From assembly GCA_002751075.1 (NCBI GenBank), contig NAOQ01000218.1, positions 89,864 to 105,300 of the forward strand: a DNA stretch of 15,437 bases, read 5' to 3'. The notes beneath the pieces were generated by a model that did not search any database, was not told where the DNA came from, and worked only from the letters and a program-made list of their open reading frames with translations. Position 1 is the first letter of the stretch, and every line of letters starts with the position of its first letter. Shown here piece by piece: positions 1-8,179 of the stretch. The stretch comes from Ichthyophonus hoferi. Its lineage: Eukaryota > Opisthokonta > Ichthyosporea > Ichthyophonida > Ichthyophonidae. A program made the translations under genes and the position numbers.

Positions 1-32
<32 letters not shown>
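1..32 (+). repeat. (TA)n tract at left edge
   Basis: Sixteen TA units, cut by the window edge. On the minus strand it lies in the intron after PKC-like exon 10. Confidence 0.85.
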
Positions 33-33
<1 letters not shown>

Positions 34-137
34 TATATACTATACATTCTATCATATTACCTAGAAATAGTATAATGAATTATAGTATGGTGTACATATA
101 TTATACATTATACACTATACATATACCATAATAATAC

Positions 138-200
138 CTAGATATAATATAACGGTCATGGATGAATTCCAGGGCTAAAACTAATTCGCCGGCAATAAAC
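138..200 (-). CDS. PKC-like exon 10: helix E up to the catalytic loop
   Basis: One base completing the Arg codon of exon 9, then 20 codons reading FIAGELVLALEFIHDRYIIS, then AG|GTATTA (donor at 137, phase 2). This is a clear match to helix E of AGC kinases (F-Y-x-x-E-I-x-x-A-L-x-x-L-H-x-x-G-I-I-Y). The split AG codon falls exactly where the Arg of the RD motif is expected, so the catalytic loop must start in the next exon, beyond the left edge. The acceptor is CAATCAG at 203-201, itself within a CCAAT motif. Confidence 0.85.
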
Positions 201-1766
201 CTGATTGGTTAAGAGAGTATAATCAGTCTATCTTAGCCTATCCCAGCCAAGTATTCCACACCATTGGTGGTTTATAATGGTATGGCCAATAAGCGCATCC
301 TATAGAAAAAAATGATATTACGCACAAGTATTTACTATTTTGAGAACCATTCACCATTAGCTCTATATTAAATTATACCATTTAGATAGAATACCCCTAT
401 AATAGTTGTCAATTGACAGATATGATAATATAGTAGTATATACAAGTTCTATTACATAGTTAAATGATCAGACACGGATGGCATACATGTATAGGTTAGG
501 TTGTGTGAAGGTCATATCGAAGGAATATAGAAGATAGGTATCGGTATTCTTACCTTACATAGTCATCCGATAAACTGGGCATCTCATGTAGGGGAAGGGT
601 ACTGGGATAGTAGCCTGTGGCCAGACAGGGCCTATCCTGTATCGATATTAAAATATATAATTAAATAGAAGCGTGTATACATGTATAGATACAGAGAAGC
701 ATATGAGCACATAGTGGTACTAGTAGCAGCCTCTACATATCTCTCTATGATAGTGTATATATAAAGGCACATATGCCCATATATATTCACAGACCTATAC
801 ATCTACCTACACTTTACCATATTCTGGACGGCAGCATACAGGTCGGCTAAAAAGGGCCAACCATTCACCATCTCCATCCTTAATAACTTGCTAAGATCAT
901 GTAGTAGATTTAGATCTGATTTGTTACTCGGTGCTGGCAGCTGTTACCCAATAAGGGTTAGTCTGAGATGTGATATATCATATTTCACCATATAATATTG
1001 TAATATACTTATATTATATTTTATTGCATTGTATTCTATAGTAGATTGTATTATGCTGGATTACATTGTATTATATCGTTTTATATCACGATGGTCTATG
1101 ACCTATCCTATCACCGAATATAGTATGTTCCCGTCTATAGACCAATTATTGAAAGACCAAGGAAGAATTAATTAAATCTAGTGTTAATTAAAATAATAAC
1201 ACGTGTATGGAATTACAAATAGTCGCATGTATATAGGGGTAGGTAGTGGGGTATTCTGATGTCCAGTTATGAAGGACAAGGTGCAGTATTGATAGATAGA
1301 TAAGTAGGTAGATAGAAAAATTGATAGATAGGTTAGCCAGAGACACCTAAGCGCTTACGTCATTCTGGGCCATATGTTTATGGGCAGATTTTGTGTCGGT
1401 TTGACCGTGCTTTGCTAATGCCACCTGTGATATATAACCAATAGTATTAGAGGAAAGACATATATTTATGCATTATATATGTACATATACCAATGCTATC
1501 ACACATACACATAAATATAGCAATAGTAAAATATACACATAGATATAATACATATATAGAAGGGCAGTATGGGACCGCTCTGCCTCCCTCACCTATTCCA
1601 TATTAATAAGCCTAATTATAATAACAATACAACACTTTCTCCTTCCCCTTATTCCTTATTCTGTGATTGATACACATACAAAAGGTATGGAAATTGAATA
1701 TATAAATATATACCTAATATAATATATCCAGCCAGGTGGGCCATAGTATTTAGAGTCCTTACAATA

Positions 1767-1801
<35 letters not shown>

Positions 1802-4800
1802 CTATACCCTGTATAGTATTCTAGCACCAAATACAACACCCATGTCATGGTATACCCCAAAATTGAAAACCAGTAAGAGCTAATCAAAAGTAGACATTAA
1901 ACATTAAACAGACATAGCCTAAGTCCTTACCTGTGCAAACGCACCCCTTCCTACTACAAGGACAGAGACACTGCTGAAGTCGGACTGCTCAGCCTGTTCA
2001 GAGGATAGAGGAGACGCGGCACGCACTGGATTGGCTTTGGTTGCCCCGGGAAATGAGTGAATCGGGCCCAGAGCTGGGGGACGAGTACGAGTCGGCTTAG
2101 CAGGGGCTTCACTGATTGAGGTAGAGGTGCTTGCTCTATCTATTAGCGGTTTACGGCTACTGTTTGGGCACTCTCTTCCCCCCCCAGAGACAGTGATGGT
2201 TCGTCTTAGTGACCCATGGTTCTTGGTGCGGCGGGGGGGTTTAGGAGGCCCAGGGCTCACAATGCGTGGGGGCATGGGGGTTGTCATTTTCTTAATGTCT
2301 TGCTGGTTGTGATCACACCCATGGTAGGGTCGAGGGGACCTTGAAGGTCCAAAGGTATCCGTGTTCACCAAGAATTCATCGGCTGGTTGGTCGGAGTTTA
2401 CCACTATATCCGGCTTGTTGTCGAAGTTGTCGATATGGGGTGGGGAAAAGGTTGGTGGCAGGCTGTTTCTGTTATTTTTACTGTTACTTTTCTTGACGTT
2501 TATTGCCTCTGATGACTTTACACTTGGGGCTGACTCTACACTACGGGGGCGAACCTGTATACGTATACGTACATGTATGTTATATATATATATATATATA
2601 TATTAAATATAGCAGGGAAACGAATACCCTTGGATGAGTATTTCAATGGTGGAGAGTCACTCACTACCACTAACATTATATAATACCATATAATAAAATA
2701 CAATGCAATCAAACAGACCTCAGTCTGTTGAGTTATTATGTAACCAACCATCACTACCTCACTACTCTACTACAGACAACATCTCCAGGCCCACATGCAT
2801 ATATATATATAATGTCATTAACGCAGAGACTAATCATTACATGACTAATTAATAGATAGAGAGAAAGAACAAGAATGATTGATAAACCAATAGGTTGGGA
2901 GGTGAATGGTTAATTAATTTTAAATAGCATTACTATATAGAAGGATAAACAAAAAGAGTATGACTACACAATTGCTGTGGGAAATACTGTTAATTGGATC
3001 AAAAAGAGTAATTGGGTAATCCTAATTACATTTAGTTAACATCCACTGGAAATAAAACACAGAGGCATAGAAAAACAACAATTGACTGATAGATGATAGG
3101 CTAGTGCGTAAAGAACCAATGAAAACACATAAACGGTAAAGTTTCTCATGGGGTTAAAGTCATACACAAAGGGATGAATTACTAAATTGTTTTCAGGTAT
3201 GGATGTGACTCGACTACGTAGATAGGCCATATTAAGTAGGCCTTGGATTTGAGTTGAGTTGAAGCGCTGGAGACCACAGAGGGGGGAGTGCTGTAGGGGA
3301 CGGGTATGGTCAGATGAGTGTGTGTTTATGTATATGTCCTTTCTGAGCGGCGATGTGTGAATACTGGTCTACAAAGACAATATAAGGGTAGGCATATATA
3401 TATATATATATATAGGAAGAGGGGAGAAAGGCCTCAGAGAGGGCAAGTGATGGATGATAGTGCCTAAATCACATGAGAGTCACAGGAAGTATCGAGTAAT
3501 ACCATATAATTAAGAAGAATATAATATTCTGCCAATGAATAACAGTTCCAGTTAGCCTAATAAGGTAACACAATACAAGTAGATTGAATTTCTTATTTTC
3601 CTAAGACTAATTATGTGTATGTGAAGATAAGCTGTTGCATACTTACATTTAAACATGACAATAATGCTAAAATAGCCATAGTACTCAAAAATAAAAATAG
3701 TACACATGTAGTAAAAGAATTACAGTCCTCTCCGGTCATTAACAATTTAAAATAAAAGCACACACCCCATAGGTGCAGGGGCACTAGGCCATATTCTGCA
3801 AGAATAGGAGCTTACCTTGTTGGCACAGTCCATGTGTACTTTGATGGCACAGTTTTGCTGCGAGCATTTCATGGCCCTACCTATTAGTAGGGATCCACAG
3901 TGGTCACAAGAGGCTGGGATGAGGAAGTAGTGAACCCGGTAGGTATGGGGGACATTGGTGGCTGCCGCCTGATGTGATAGAGGAGGGTAGGGGAGGATAG
4001 GGAAGGGTAGGAAGGAATAGAAGGAGGTGGATATGTGGATGAATAAAAAATAAAGAGAACCCAATGGAAGGCAGCATTTAAAATGAAAATAAAAAACAAA
4101 TTGGAGGAAACAAAAGGTATTATTTATATATAAGTGCATATGTTTATTTGTAAGATACAGAGCAATATAGACCACCAAGAGATATAAGCCATAGAGGACC
4201 GGTAGACACTAATGATATGATATAGTTATTTACTATAGCTTAGACTACATGGAACTGAGCAAGGGTACAGATGTGTGTGTACGGGGATGGTTGGAAGATA
4301 TTGAATATTATTAATCCAATATATATAGAGAAAGGTAAAGGATGATAGATAGGCGAGACGTAATAGAGCAGAAAGAGAAAGAACGCGTCCACGCGTAAAA
4401 TTTTACCGCTGAGCCAATGAGAGTGATGGTATAAATATTAAATATAATAGTAAAATCATGAAATGACAACAGGCCCTACCTGTTCGATGGTTGCCTTTGA
4501 ACAAACACTGGTAAGTCTAGGGTAACATCTCCTATGCACTGTCACCCCACAATTTGTACACTGACAGCCTTGCTTGTAGATACCCCTATGGGTGGAAGAG
4601 GGTTGATAGGATATTACTATAATACTATATACTATAGTATTGTAAAAGTGTAAGGCTATAAGAATAAGATAGTATAATAGTACAGCAGCATAACAGTATA
4701 CTAATAAGGTAGTATAATCGTATGTATGATAGTAGCCAGGGGAATCTATGTAAACAAGCATAGAAGATATGAAAATATAAATAATGAGATTATGCAAAAG

Positions 4801-6678
4801 AGAGCCAATCATATGGTCTACCAATAGGTCCTATCCATGACACAGTTCCCATATAAGGTATAAAGAATGCAGTTAAACGTAACGTTACCATAACAACTCT
4901 GAACAATGGGCACAGAATACGGGTTGTCGAAAGCTCCTCTCCTCAAAAGAATGACTACTGGTTAACTATATGCGATAGATGTACGTGTTACTATGCTATA
5001 TAACATAGGATCTTTATATAAAATACTACCCCATATATGTCGAAAAAAAGGTAATTAAATAACTATATGTGATGCAGGTACACGTGTTACCATGCTATAT
5101 AGGGTAGATGATGATATATTACATAATTTTTGCATACAATACTACCGTTTACATGGCAGAGTATTCATTCATATTAACCTTATGAACCATATACGTCTAC
5201 ATCCATCTATGGATGCTCTGCCAACTCTATTATATAGACCAGGATACCTACAGCTTGACTAAAATTGCTGTAATGTTATATATATTAATAATACACAGCC
5301 TGTTAAGCAACTAGTATGCAATGAACAAAATAAATAACACTAGCTACCACTTAAGATTAAACTTTACAATAACAAATAGAGCCTTATTACAGGAGAGATG
5401 CAACAAAAAATATGACAGAAAATGCAAAACTAATAGGTGGTGGCCGTTACCATGGTTATTGCGGATGTAGGATCACTGGTGTATATATCATCTTCCTCTG
5501 TATTATATCTAGAGTAATTTGAATATAGTTTTACTTTATACGTGTATGTATGAATGTATGAATGTGTGCATGTATCTAGGGTAAAGGGGAGGTTATATTA
5601 AATTGGTGGTGTTAGATCAAATGGCATAAGGCTTAATGTGGATAGGTATATAGGATAGGACACTGTATTGTTTATAATGTATGCTGTGGTAAGTGTTGAT
5701 GATGGGTTGCTGTTGTTAGGCTATAAACATTAATTTATATACATTTAATATAATTGGACAGGGCGTCGCACTGCTGTATTTCATATTGAAGTATTTTTTA
5801 ATAACGGAGTTGAGAAAGGAAAGAGCGGGAATTTGTTTAAGTGCAATGGATAAGGTATAGGCTAAAGGGACAAAGCCCTCTACTAATAACTAACCAATCA
5901 GATTCCTCTATAAAATTTATATGCTATCATATTTTGCATAGTAGATGGTAGGCAGAACAACCCCCATAGTATAGAAAGTAAGTTAAATACACAGAATAAT
6001 CATTGCTTTTTGGTATGGTTGATGGTCTGTAATAGACGTTAGATATACATATATATGTATACTATTGGGGACAACTGTGTATGTGCATATATTTGTAGGA
6101 TGTGCTATGTAATATCCTCTATTTTCCAGTGTGGCTGTGTGTATATATATAGCATGTGTAAATACCTGTATGAAGGTGCATCTAGGTATCTAAGCAATTA
6201 GACTTATATAGGCGTGTATAGATATATGGATGTGCTTCCACGTATATAAAGATATATATATATATATATATCTGTATATGTCAAATAAAAATTATCTTAA
6301 AAATCCTTTTCACTCTCTCTAACTCAGCCATCCCCAGCCTAGTGTAAAGTAATGATATACAATATAGTCCTTTGAATAGTCGTTAGAATATAGAAATACA
6401 CACTGTTGAAACAACGCCACTAACACTGACAATAGTTACTTACACATAAATCCACTTCATTCCCTCCCCCCACCCTCCAGATATACACATATATATATAT
6501 GTATACGCATACACCCACTTACACAAATTCACCCAATTATCTTACTTGAGACTATGTCGACTATTATTAACTTCCTATGTATTGCATTACAGCAAAAATT
6601 AAGGCTATGAGCCAAGGTTTCATAGATTACCTCGACCGTAGTCAGTATCACTTACATCTCTAAATGGAATTTAGCCAT
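138..6678 (-). CDS. Novel-type protein kinase C-like gene, 10 exons, 3' part beyond left edge
   Basis: Predicted diacylglycerol-responsive Ser/Thr kinase of the PKC group (AGC kinases). Joining ten exons at GT-AG sites with matching phases (2,2,0,0,0,0,0,0,2) gives 472 codons plus 2 nt without a stop. Domain order: C1A at residues 10-59, C1B at about 74-122, a Ser/Pro-rich linker to about 342, then a kinase N-lobe from the Gly-rich loop (355-362) through the ATP lysine (377) to helix E, ending at the residue that should be the R of the RD motif. Two tandem C1 domains followed directly by an AGC-type kinase, with no C2 or PH between them, is the novel PKC layout. PKD would have PH plus a CAMK-type kinase; Raf and DGK do not fit. 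The catalytic loop, DFG, activation loop and C-tail are not in the window, so activity cannot be judged. Orthology to a specific delta or epsilon subtype is not claimed. Confidence 0.85.
554..636 (-). CDS. PKC-like exon 9: strand 5, hinge and helix D region
   Basis: 83 nt open in phase 0 from GATACAG (acceptor) to GTAAG|GTAAGA (donor at 553, phase 2). The product starts DRPCLATGYYPSTLPLHEM and ends SLSDDYV(R). It aligns by position with D-R-L-F-F-V-M-E-Y-V-N-G-G-D-L of PKC: D-R is kept and one Tyr falls in the hinge, but the hinge Glu and the G-G-D motif are absent. Identity is low; the call rests mainly on exact phase fit with strongly supported neighbours on both sides. Confidence 0.6.
818..940 (-). 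CDS. PKC-like exon 8: helix C to strand 4
   Basis: 41 codons, phase 0 at both ends, between TTGGGTAACAG and ATG|GTAAAG (817). The C-terminal part, MEMVNGWPFLADLYAAVQNM, matches the H-P-F-L-x-x-L-x-x-x-F-Q-T stretch that follows helix C in PKCs; Trp stands for His and Val for Phe. The segment between Lys 377 and this motif is about five residues longer than in PKC delta. The Glu of helix C that pairs with the lysine has no clear equivalent: Lys or Ser falls there in the simplest alignment, with an Asp three residues earlier. Confidence 0.75.
1291..1332 (+). repeat. GATA-type microsatellite in PKC-like intron
   Basis: Imperfect GATA, TAGG and GATAG units just 3' of exon 7 in the direction of transcription. 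Confidence 0.7.
1359..1424 (-). CDS. PKC-like exon 7: beta-3 strand with ATP lysine
   Basis: 22 codons, phase 0 at both ends, between ATATCACAG (acceptor) and GAC|GTAAGC (donor at 1358). The product VALAKHGQTDTKSAHKHMAQ plus ND continues the Gly-rich loop (GRGAFAQ-V) and supplies A-H-K at the place of the A-x-K motif. Lys 377 is therefore the expected ATP phosphate anchor. The Tyr or Phe that usually precedes A-x-K is Ser here, and the rest of the strand is divergent. Too short to be found by ORF length; support is position, phase and the motif. Confidence 0.75.
1766..1802 (+). repeat. (CA)n-(TA)n microsatellite
   Basis: A short CA run passes into about a dozen TA units within the intron between exons 6 and 7. 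Confidence 0.8.
1931..2554 (-). CDS. PKC-like exon 6: Ser/Pro-rich hinge linker and kinase Gly-rich loop
   Basis: 208 codons open between an acceptor CAG at 2557-2555 and a donor CAG|GTAAGG at 1930; the long open frame and higher GC set it apart from its introns. The first 190 residues are low-complexity linker rich in Ser, Pro, Arg, Lys and Asn. They include SPGPPKPPRRT (about residues 253-263 of the assembled protein), a PxxPxR class II SH3-ligand pattern, and basic LRRTIT-type phosphosite-like segments. The last residues, SDFSSVSVLVVGRGAFAQ, are the first strand and Gly-rich loop of an AGC kinase; the third loop Gly is Ala, as in the GRGSYAKV of atypical PKC. The acceptor lacks a good pyrimidine tract, so the 5' edge is provisional. 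Confidence 0.85.
2581..2603 (+). repeat. (TA)n tract just upstream of PKC-like exon 6
   Basis: About eleven TA units ending less than 30 bases from the predicted acceptor of exon 6, in the place where a pyrimidine tract would normally be. Confidence 0.8.
3183..3290 (-). CDS. PKC-like exon 5: end of C1B and start of linker
   Basis: 36 codons after the acceptor CCCGTCCCCTACAG. It begins HSPLCGLQRF, which puts the final C1B Cys (C122) exactly seven residues after C114 and follows it with Gly, as in the C-G dipeptide that ends PKC C1B domains. The next residues (STQIQGLLNMAYLRSR) resemble the short helix after C1B in PKC. The 3' end is less sure: TTA|GTAATT at 3182 is a weak donor but is in phase 0 with the next exon. 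Confidence 0.75.
3394..3414 (+). repeat. (TA)n tract in PKC-like intron
   Basis: Ten TA units between exons 4 and 5. Confidence 0.8.
3816..3968 (-). CDS. PKC-like exon 4: most of C1B
   Basis: 51 codons, phase 0 at both ends. Acceptor CAG at 3971-3969 follows a long pyrimidine tract that appears on the plus strand as G-rich sequence up to about 4030; donor AAG|GTAAGC at 3815. The product begins AAATNVPHTYRVHY and contains PASCDHCGSLLIG, then KCSQQNC and VHMDC. C1 ligands visible are H74, C87, C90, C106, H111 and C114; the last Cys comes from exon 5. Reading through the donor would place the last Cys one residue late and then end in stops, supporting the splice. Spacing in the middle of the domain is abnormal: C90-x10-C101-x4-C106 in place of x13 and x2. 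Confidence 0.92.
4480..4585 (-). CDS. PKC-like exon 3: second half of C1A
   Basis: Translates from the completed Trp codon as GIYKQGCQCTNC, then GVTVHRRCYPRLTSVC and SKATIEQ. With exon 2 it gives an intact C1 signature: H10-x12-C23-x2-C26-x13-C40-x2-C43-x4-H48-x2-C51-x7-C59. The K-Q-G segment contains the Gln that holds the ligand loops together in diacylglycerol-binding C1 domains, so C1A looks competent. The acceptor follows a pyrimidine-rich tract (CCCTCTTCCACCCATAG) and the donor is CAG|GTAGGG. Confidence 0.92.
4889..4957 (-). CDS. PKC-like exon 2: first half of C1A
   Basis: Encodes S-HSFEERSFRQPVFCAHC-SELL and the first two bases of a Trp codon. It carries the first His and first Cys pair of the C1 zinc signature (H-x12-C-x2-C) and the conserved Pro two residues before the aromatic-Cys. 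The donor TG|GTAACG at 4888 splits the Trp codon that is completed by exon 3. The acceptor is either the CAG ending at 4958 (used here) or the TAG ending at 4955; both keep phase, and the first gives the better PKC spacing. An in-frame stop lies just upstream, so the exon cannot extend further. Confidence 0.85.
4964..5146 (+). repeat. Two diverged direct copies of about 45-70 bases
   Basis: Copy 1 starts at 4964 and copy 2 at 5061; both begin AACTATATG, share CGTGTTA-C-ATGCTATAT and end in ATACTACC (near 5030 and 5146). Copy 1 lies directly beside the 3' splice site of PKC-like exon 2. The copies differ by substitutions and short indels, so the duplication is not recent. The family is not recognised. 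Confidence 0.6.
6251..6271 (+). repeat. (TA)n tract in the long first intron
   Basis: About ten TA units. A shorter palindromic TA-rich run lies at 6488-6502. Confidence 0.75.
6656..6678 (-). CDS. PKC-like exon 1 (probable start codon)
   Basis: ATG at 6678 in a good context (A at -3, G at +4) opens a 7-codon exon, MAKFHLE, ending AT|GTAAGT with a near-perfect donor at 6655. Phase 2 matches the next exon. The joined N-terminus, MAKFHLEISHSF, lines up without gaps with the stretch just before C1A in PKC delta (AKIHYIKNHEF, recalled from memory), keeping A-K-x-H and H-x-F at the same spacing. That agreement over a 1.7 kb intron is the main support. The frame stays open for 11 codons upstream of the ATG, so this could be the tail of an internal exon instead of the true start. 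Confidence 0.6.
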
Positions 6679-7130
6679 GTTCAATTGGTTGTTCACTTCC
6701 AACCAACTATTTTATTAGATTATTTATGTCTAAAATGATACTATTGGCTATTTGTCAGATGGTCTTAGAATGTTAGCTGTATATATGTTTATGGTTTATG
6801 ATGGTATATGATTGTTATCCATCAATAGAAGGTGCCTATAGCAAACTACACAAAAATTTGGCAAAATAACGGTGAGTGAAAAGCTTGTTGCTGCCAAAAA
6901 ATAAAAAATGAAGGAGAATACGATATGACTTTTAATTTCTAAGTAACAAGTTTCTAATGGTGACGCCATTGTAAGTTAGTAGCGTCACCTTATTGGCAAG
7001 TGTAAGCCATTTATATTTTATGAAAATATGTTATGTTAGACACTCGTGACCGAGTTTCGAGGTTGGAGTTTCCCATGTCAAATTTACTGTAATACATTTA
7101 ATAAACATCGATAAAACATAAACATTGACA
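6679..7130 (-). promoter_or_regulatory. Putative upstream region of the PKC-like gene
   Basis: If the ATG at 6678 is the start, this stretch is its 5' flank. Read on the minus strand it has CCAAT at 6687-6683, CCAATAG at 6747-6741 and CCAATAA at 6996-6990. It also has a 7-base inverted repeat, TTGGTTG/CAACCAA on the plus strand, near 6685-6706. No TATA box at a convincing distance is seen. No transcription start evidence exists, so this is inference from position. Confidence 0.25.
6959..6989. repeat. Perfect 8-base inverted repeat GGTGACGC/GCGTCACC
   Basis: Arms at 6959-6966 and 6982-6989, spacer of 15 bases. The GC-rich arms stand out in AT-rich surroundings. They contain TGACG/CGTCA half-sites of the CREB/ATF type. 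No matching transposon ends or target duplication are seen. Confidence 0.6.
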
Positions 7131-7715
7131 TAAAATTACGCGTCACATAATGTATGACCGAACTCGTGCAACTATAGGTAATAACTTACTGCATAACGAT
7201 TTGTTACCGCCCTAAACAAGACAGATCTCGAATACTTTTAATTAGTAACATTCTAATGCTCCATTTCATTGGCATTTTCAAACAAGATGGGATATAAATA
7301 GTATTTCTTACACTACCTATCTATGTATAGATTTATAGAGAGAATCCCAAGAATACGTGAGGATCATGAAGTTTTTGTCAAGCCGGCTTTTGTCATATTT
7401 AAATGAGTATTAATCGGTAAGAAATAATAATAGTAGTGAAAGATACCCGAGATTATTTTTAGAATATTGCAGACATAGTATTACGGATTTGATATTTTTG
7501 AATTTTAGTATCTCTAGGAGTTCTTATAGATCACATGTTTACTAGAAAAGTAAGCAATAGTCTAAAGATGTACAATTTAATGTCAGAATTTAATTGTATT
7601 TCATGCATTATAATTGGGAAAGTATTTATATATTTCAGTCAGGTATTTTAATATTCTTATATTGTACACATCTTCCACTTGAGTTACAGGAGATAAAAAT
7701 AGTATCTAAAATGAA

Positions 7716-7729
7716 CGGTAACGTTACCG
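7716..7729. repeat. 14-base perfect palindrome CGGTAACGTTACCG
   Basis: Self-complementary across all 14 bases. The ten-base core GTAACGTTAC also occurs at 4879-4888, where it overlaps the 5' splice site of PKC-like exon 2. A dimeric transcription factor site is possible but no named factor is claimed. Confidence 0.6.
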
Positions 7730-7880
7730 CTCATTACTTAAGCATTGACCCCCCAAGTATCCCCACAACTAAGTATTTTGAAAATTTCTAATATCAATAA
7801 AACAATACATTGAATTTTTTATTAAATAGATAGAACGTCAAACATAACACAATTTTGTAGATGCCAAAAAAGTATTGTAA

Positions 7881-7917
7881 TGTGATGTGATCTATGATTG
7901 TGATTGCGATTGTGATT
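7881..7917 (+). repeat. Degenerate TGTGAT/TGATTG simple repeat
   Basis: Successive imperfect six-base units (TGTGAT, GTGATC, TGATTG and relatives) fill the interval. Purely a low-complexity tract. Confidence 0.6.
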
Positions 7918-8179
7918 TATTAATTTGGCAGAACGAATCACAGGCCGAGATAGATAACGTTTTATGGAGGGTATGCGATTAGATTCAGAAGAGGTCGATG
8001 GGCAGTTATATTATATATTTCCTGTATCGGTAATGGGTAATTATTGTGATACATTGTAAAACAATAGTTAAATATTAATTTTGACAGTGTAGAAAACACC
8101 AAATACAATTATAATTGCTACAACAGTTAAAATATAAGGTAATCATATTCTATCTTTATTTTAAGCCAGTACTCGACAA

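Larger units (their letters stand above)
4958..6655 (-). other. Long first intron of the PKC-like gene, no other gene seen
   Basis: 1.7 kb of AT-rich DNA between the probable first exon and the C1A exon. It holds a short direct repeat next to the 3' splice site, TA tracts near 6251-6271 and 6488-6502, and a pyrimidine-rich stretch near 6460-6480. A minus-strand open stretch near 5450-5505 ending ATG|GTAACG was considered as an exon, but its phase does not fit. Enhancers cannot be judged from sequence alone. Confidence 0.55.
6990..8179. other. Gene-poor AT-rich stretch
   Basis: No coding region is recognised on either strand. An open stretch at 7594-7791 (+) is AT-driven, without recognisable motifs, and of a length expected by chance. 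A TGTGAT-type simple repeat lies at 7881-7917, and a palindrome at 7716-7729 is listed separately. Confidence 0.6.

Noticed and set aside
2127-2606. Plus-strand open stretches at 2127-2312 and 2361-2606
   Set aside because: They are antisense shadows of PKC-like exon 6, which has domain and splice support; the second ends in a TA repeat.
3747-3815. Reading the C1B exon through its donor to gain the final Cys (VSSYSC)
   Set aside because: The Cys would be one residue late for the C1 signature, while exon 5 supplies C-G at exactly the right spacing after a good acceptor.
5455-5505. Minus-strand open stretch ending ATG|GTAACG inside the first intron, considered as an exon before C1A
   Set aside because: It ends in phase 0 whereas the C1A exon needs phase 2, and the product resembles nothing in PKC N-termini.
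6590-6660. Plus-strand open stretch after an acceptor-like ATTACAG
   Set aside because: Only about 22 codons, no motif, and it overlaps the better supported minus-strand first exon.
7594-7791. 65-codon plus-strand open stretch
   Set aside because: AT-driven composition, no motif, and a length expected many times by chance.
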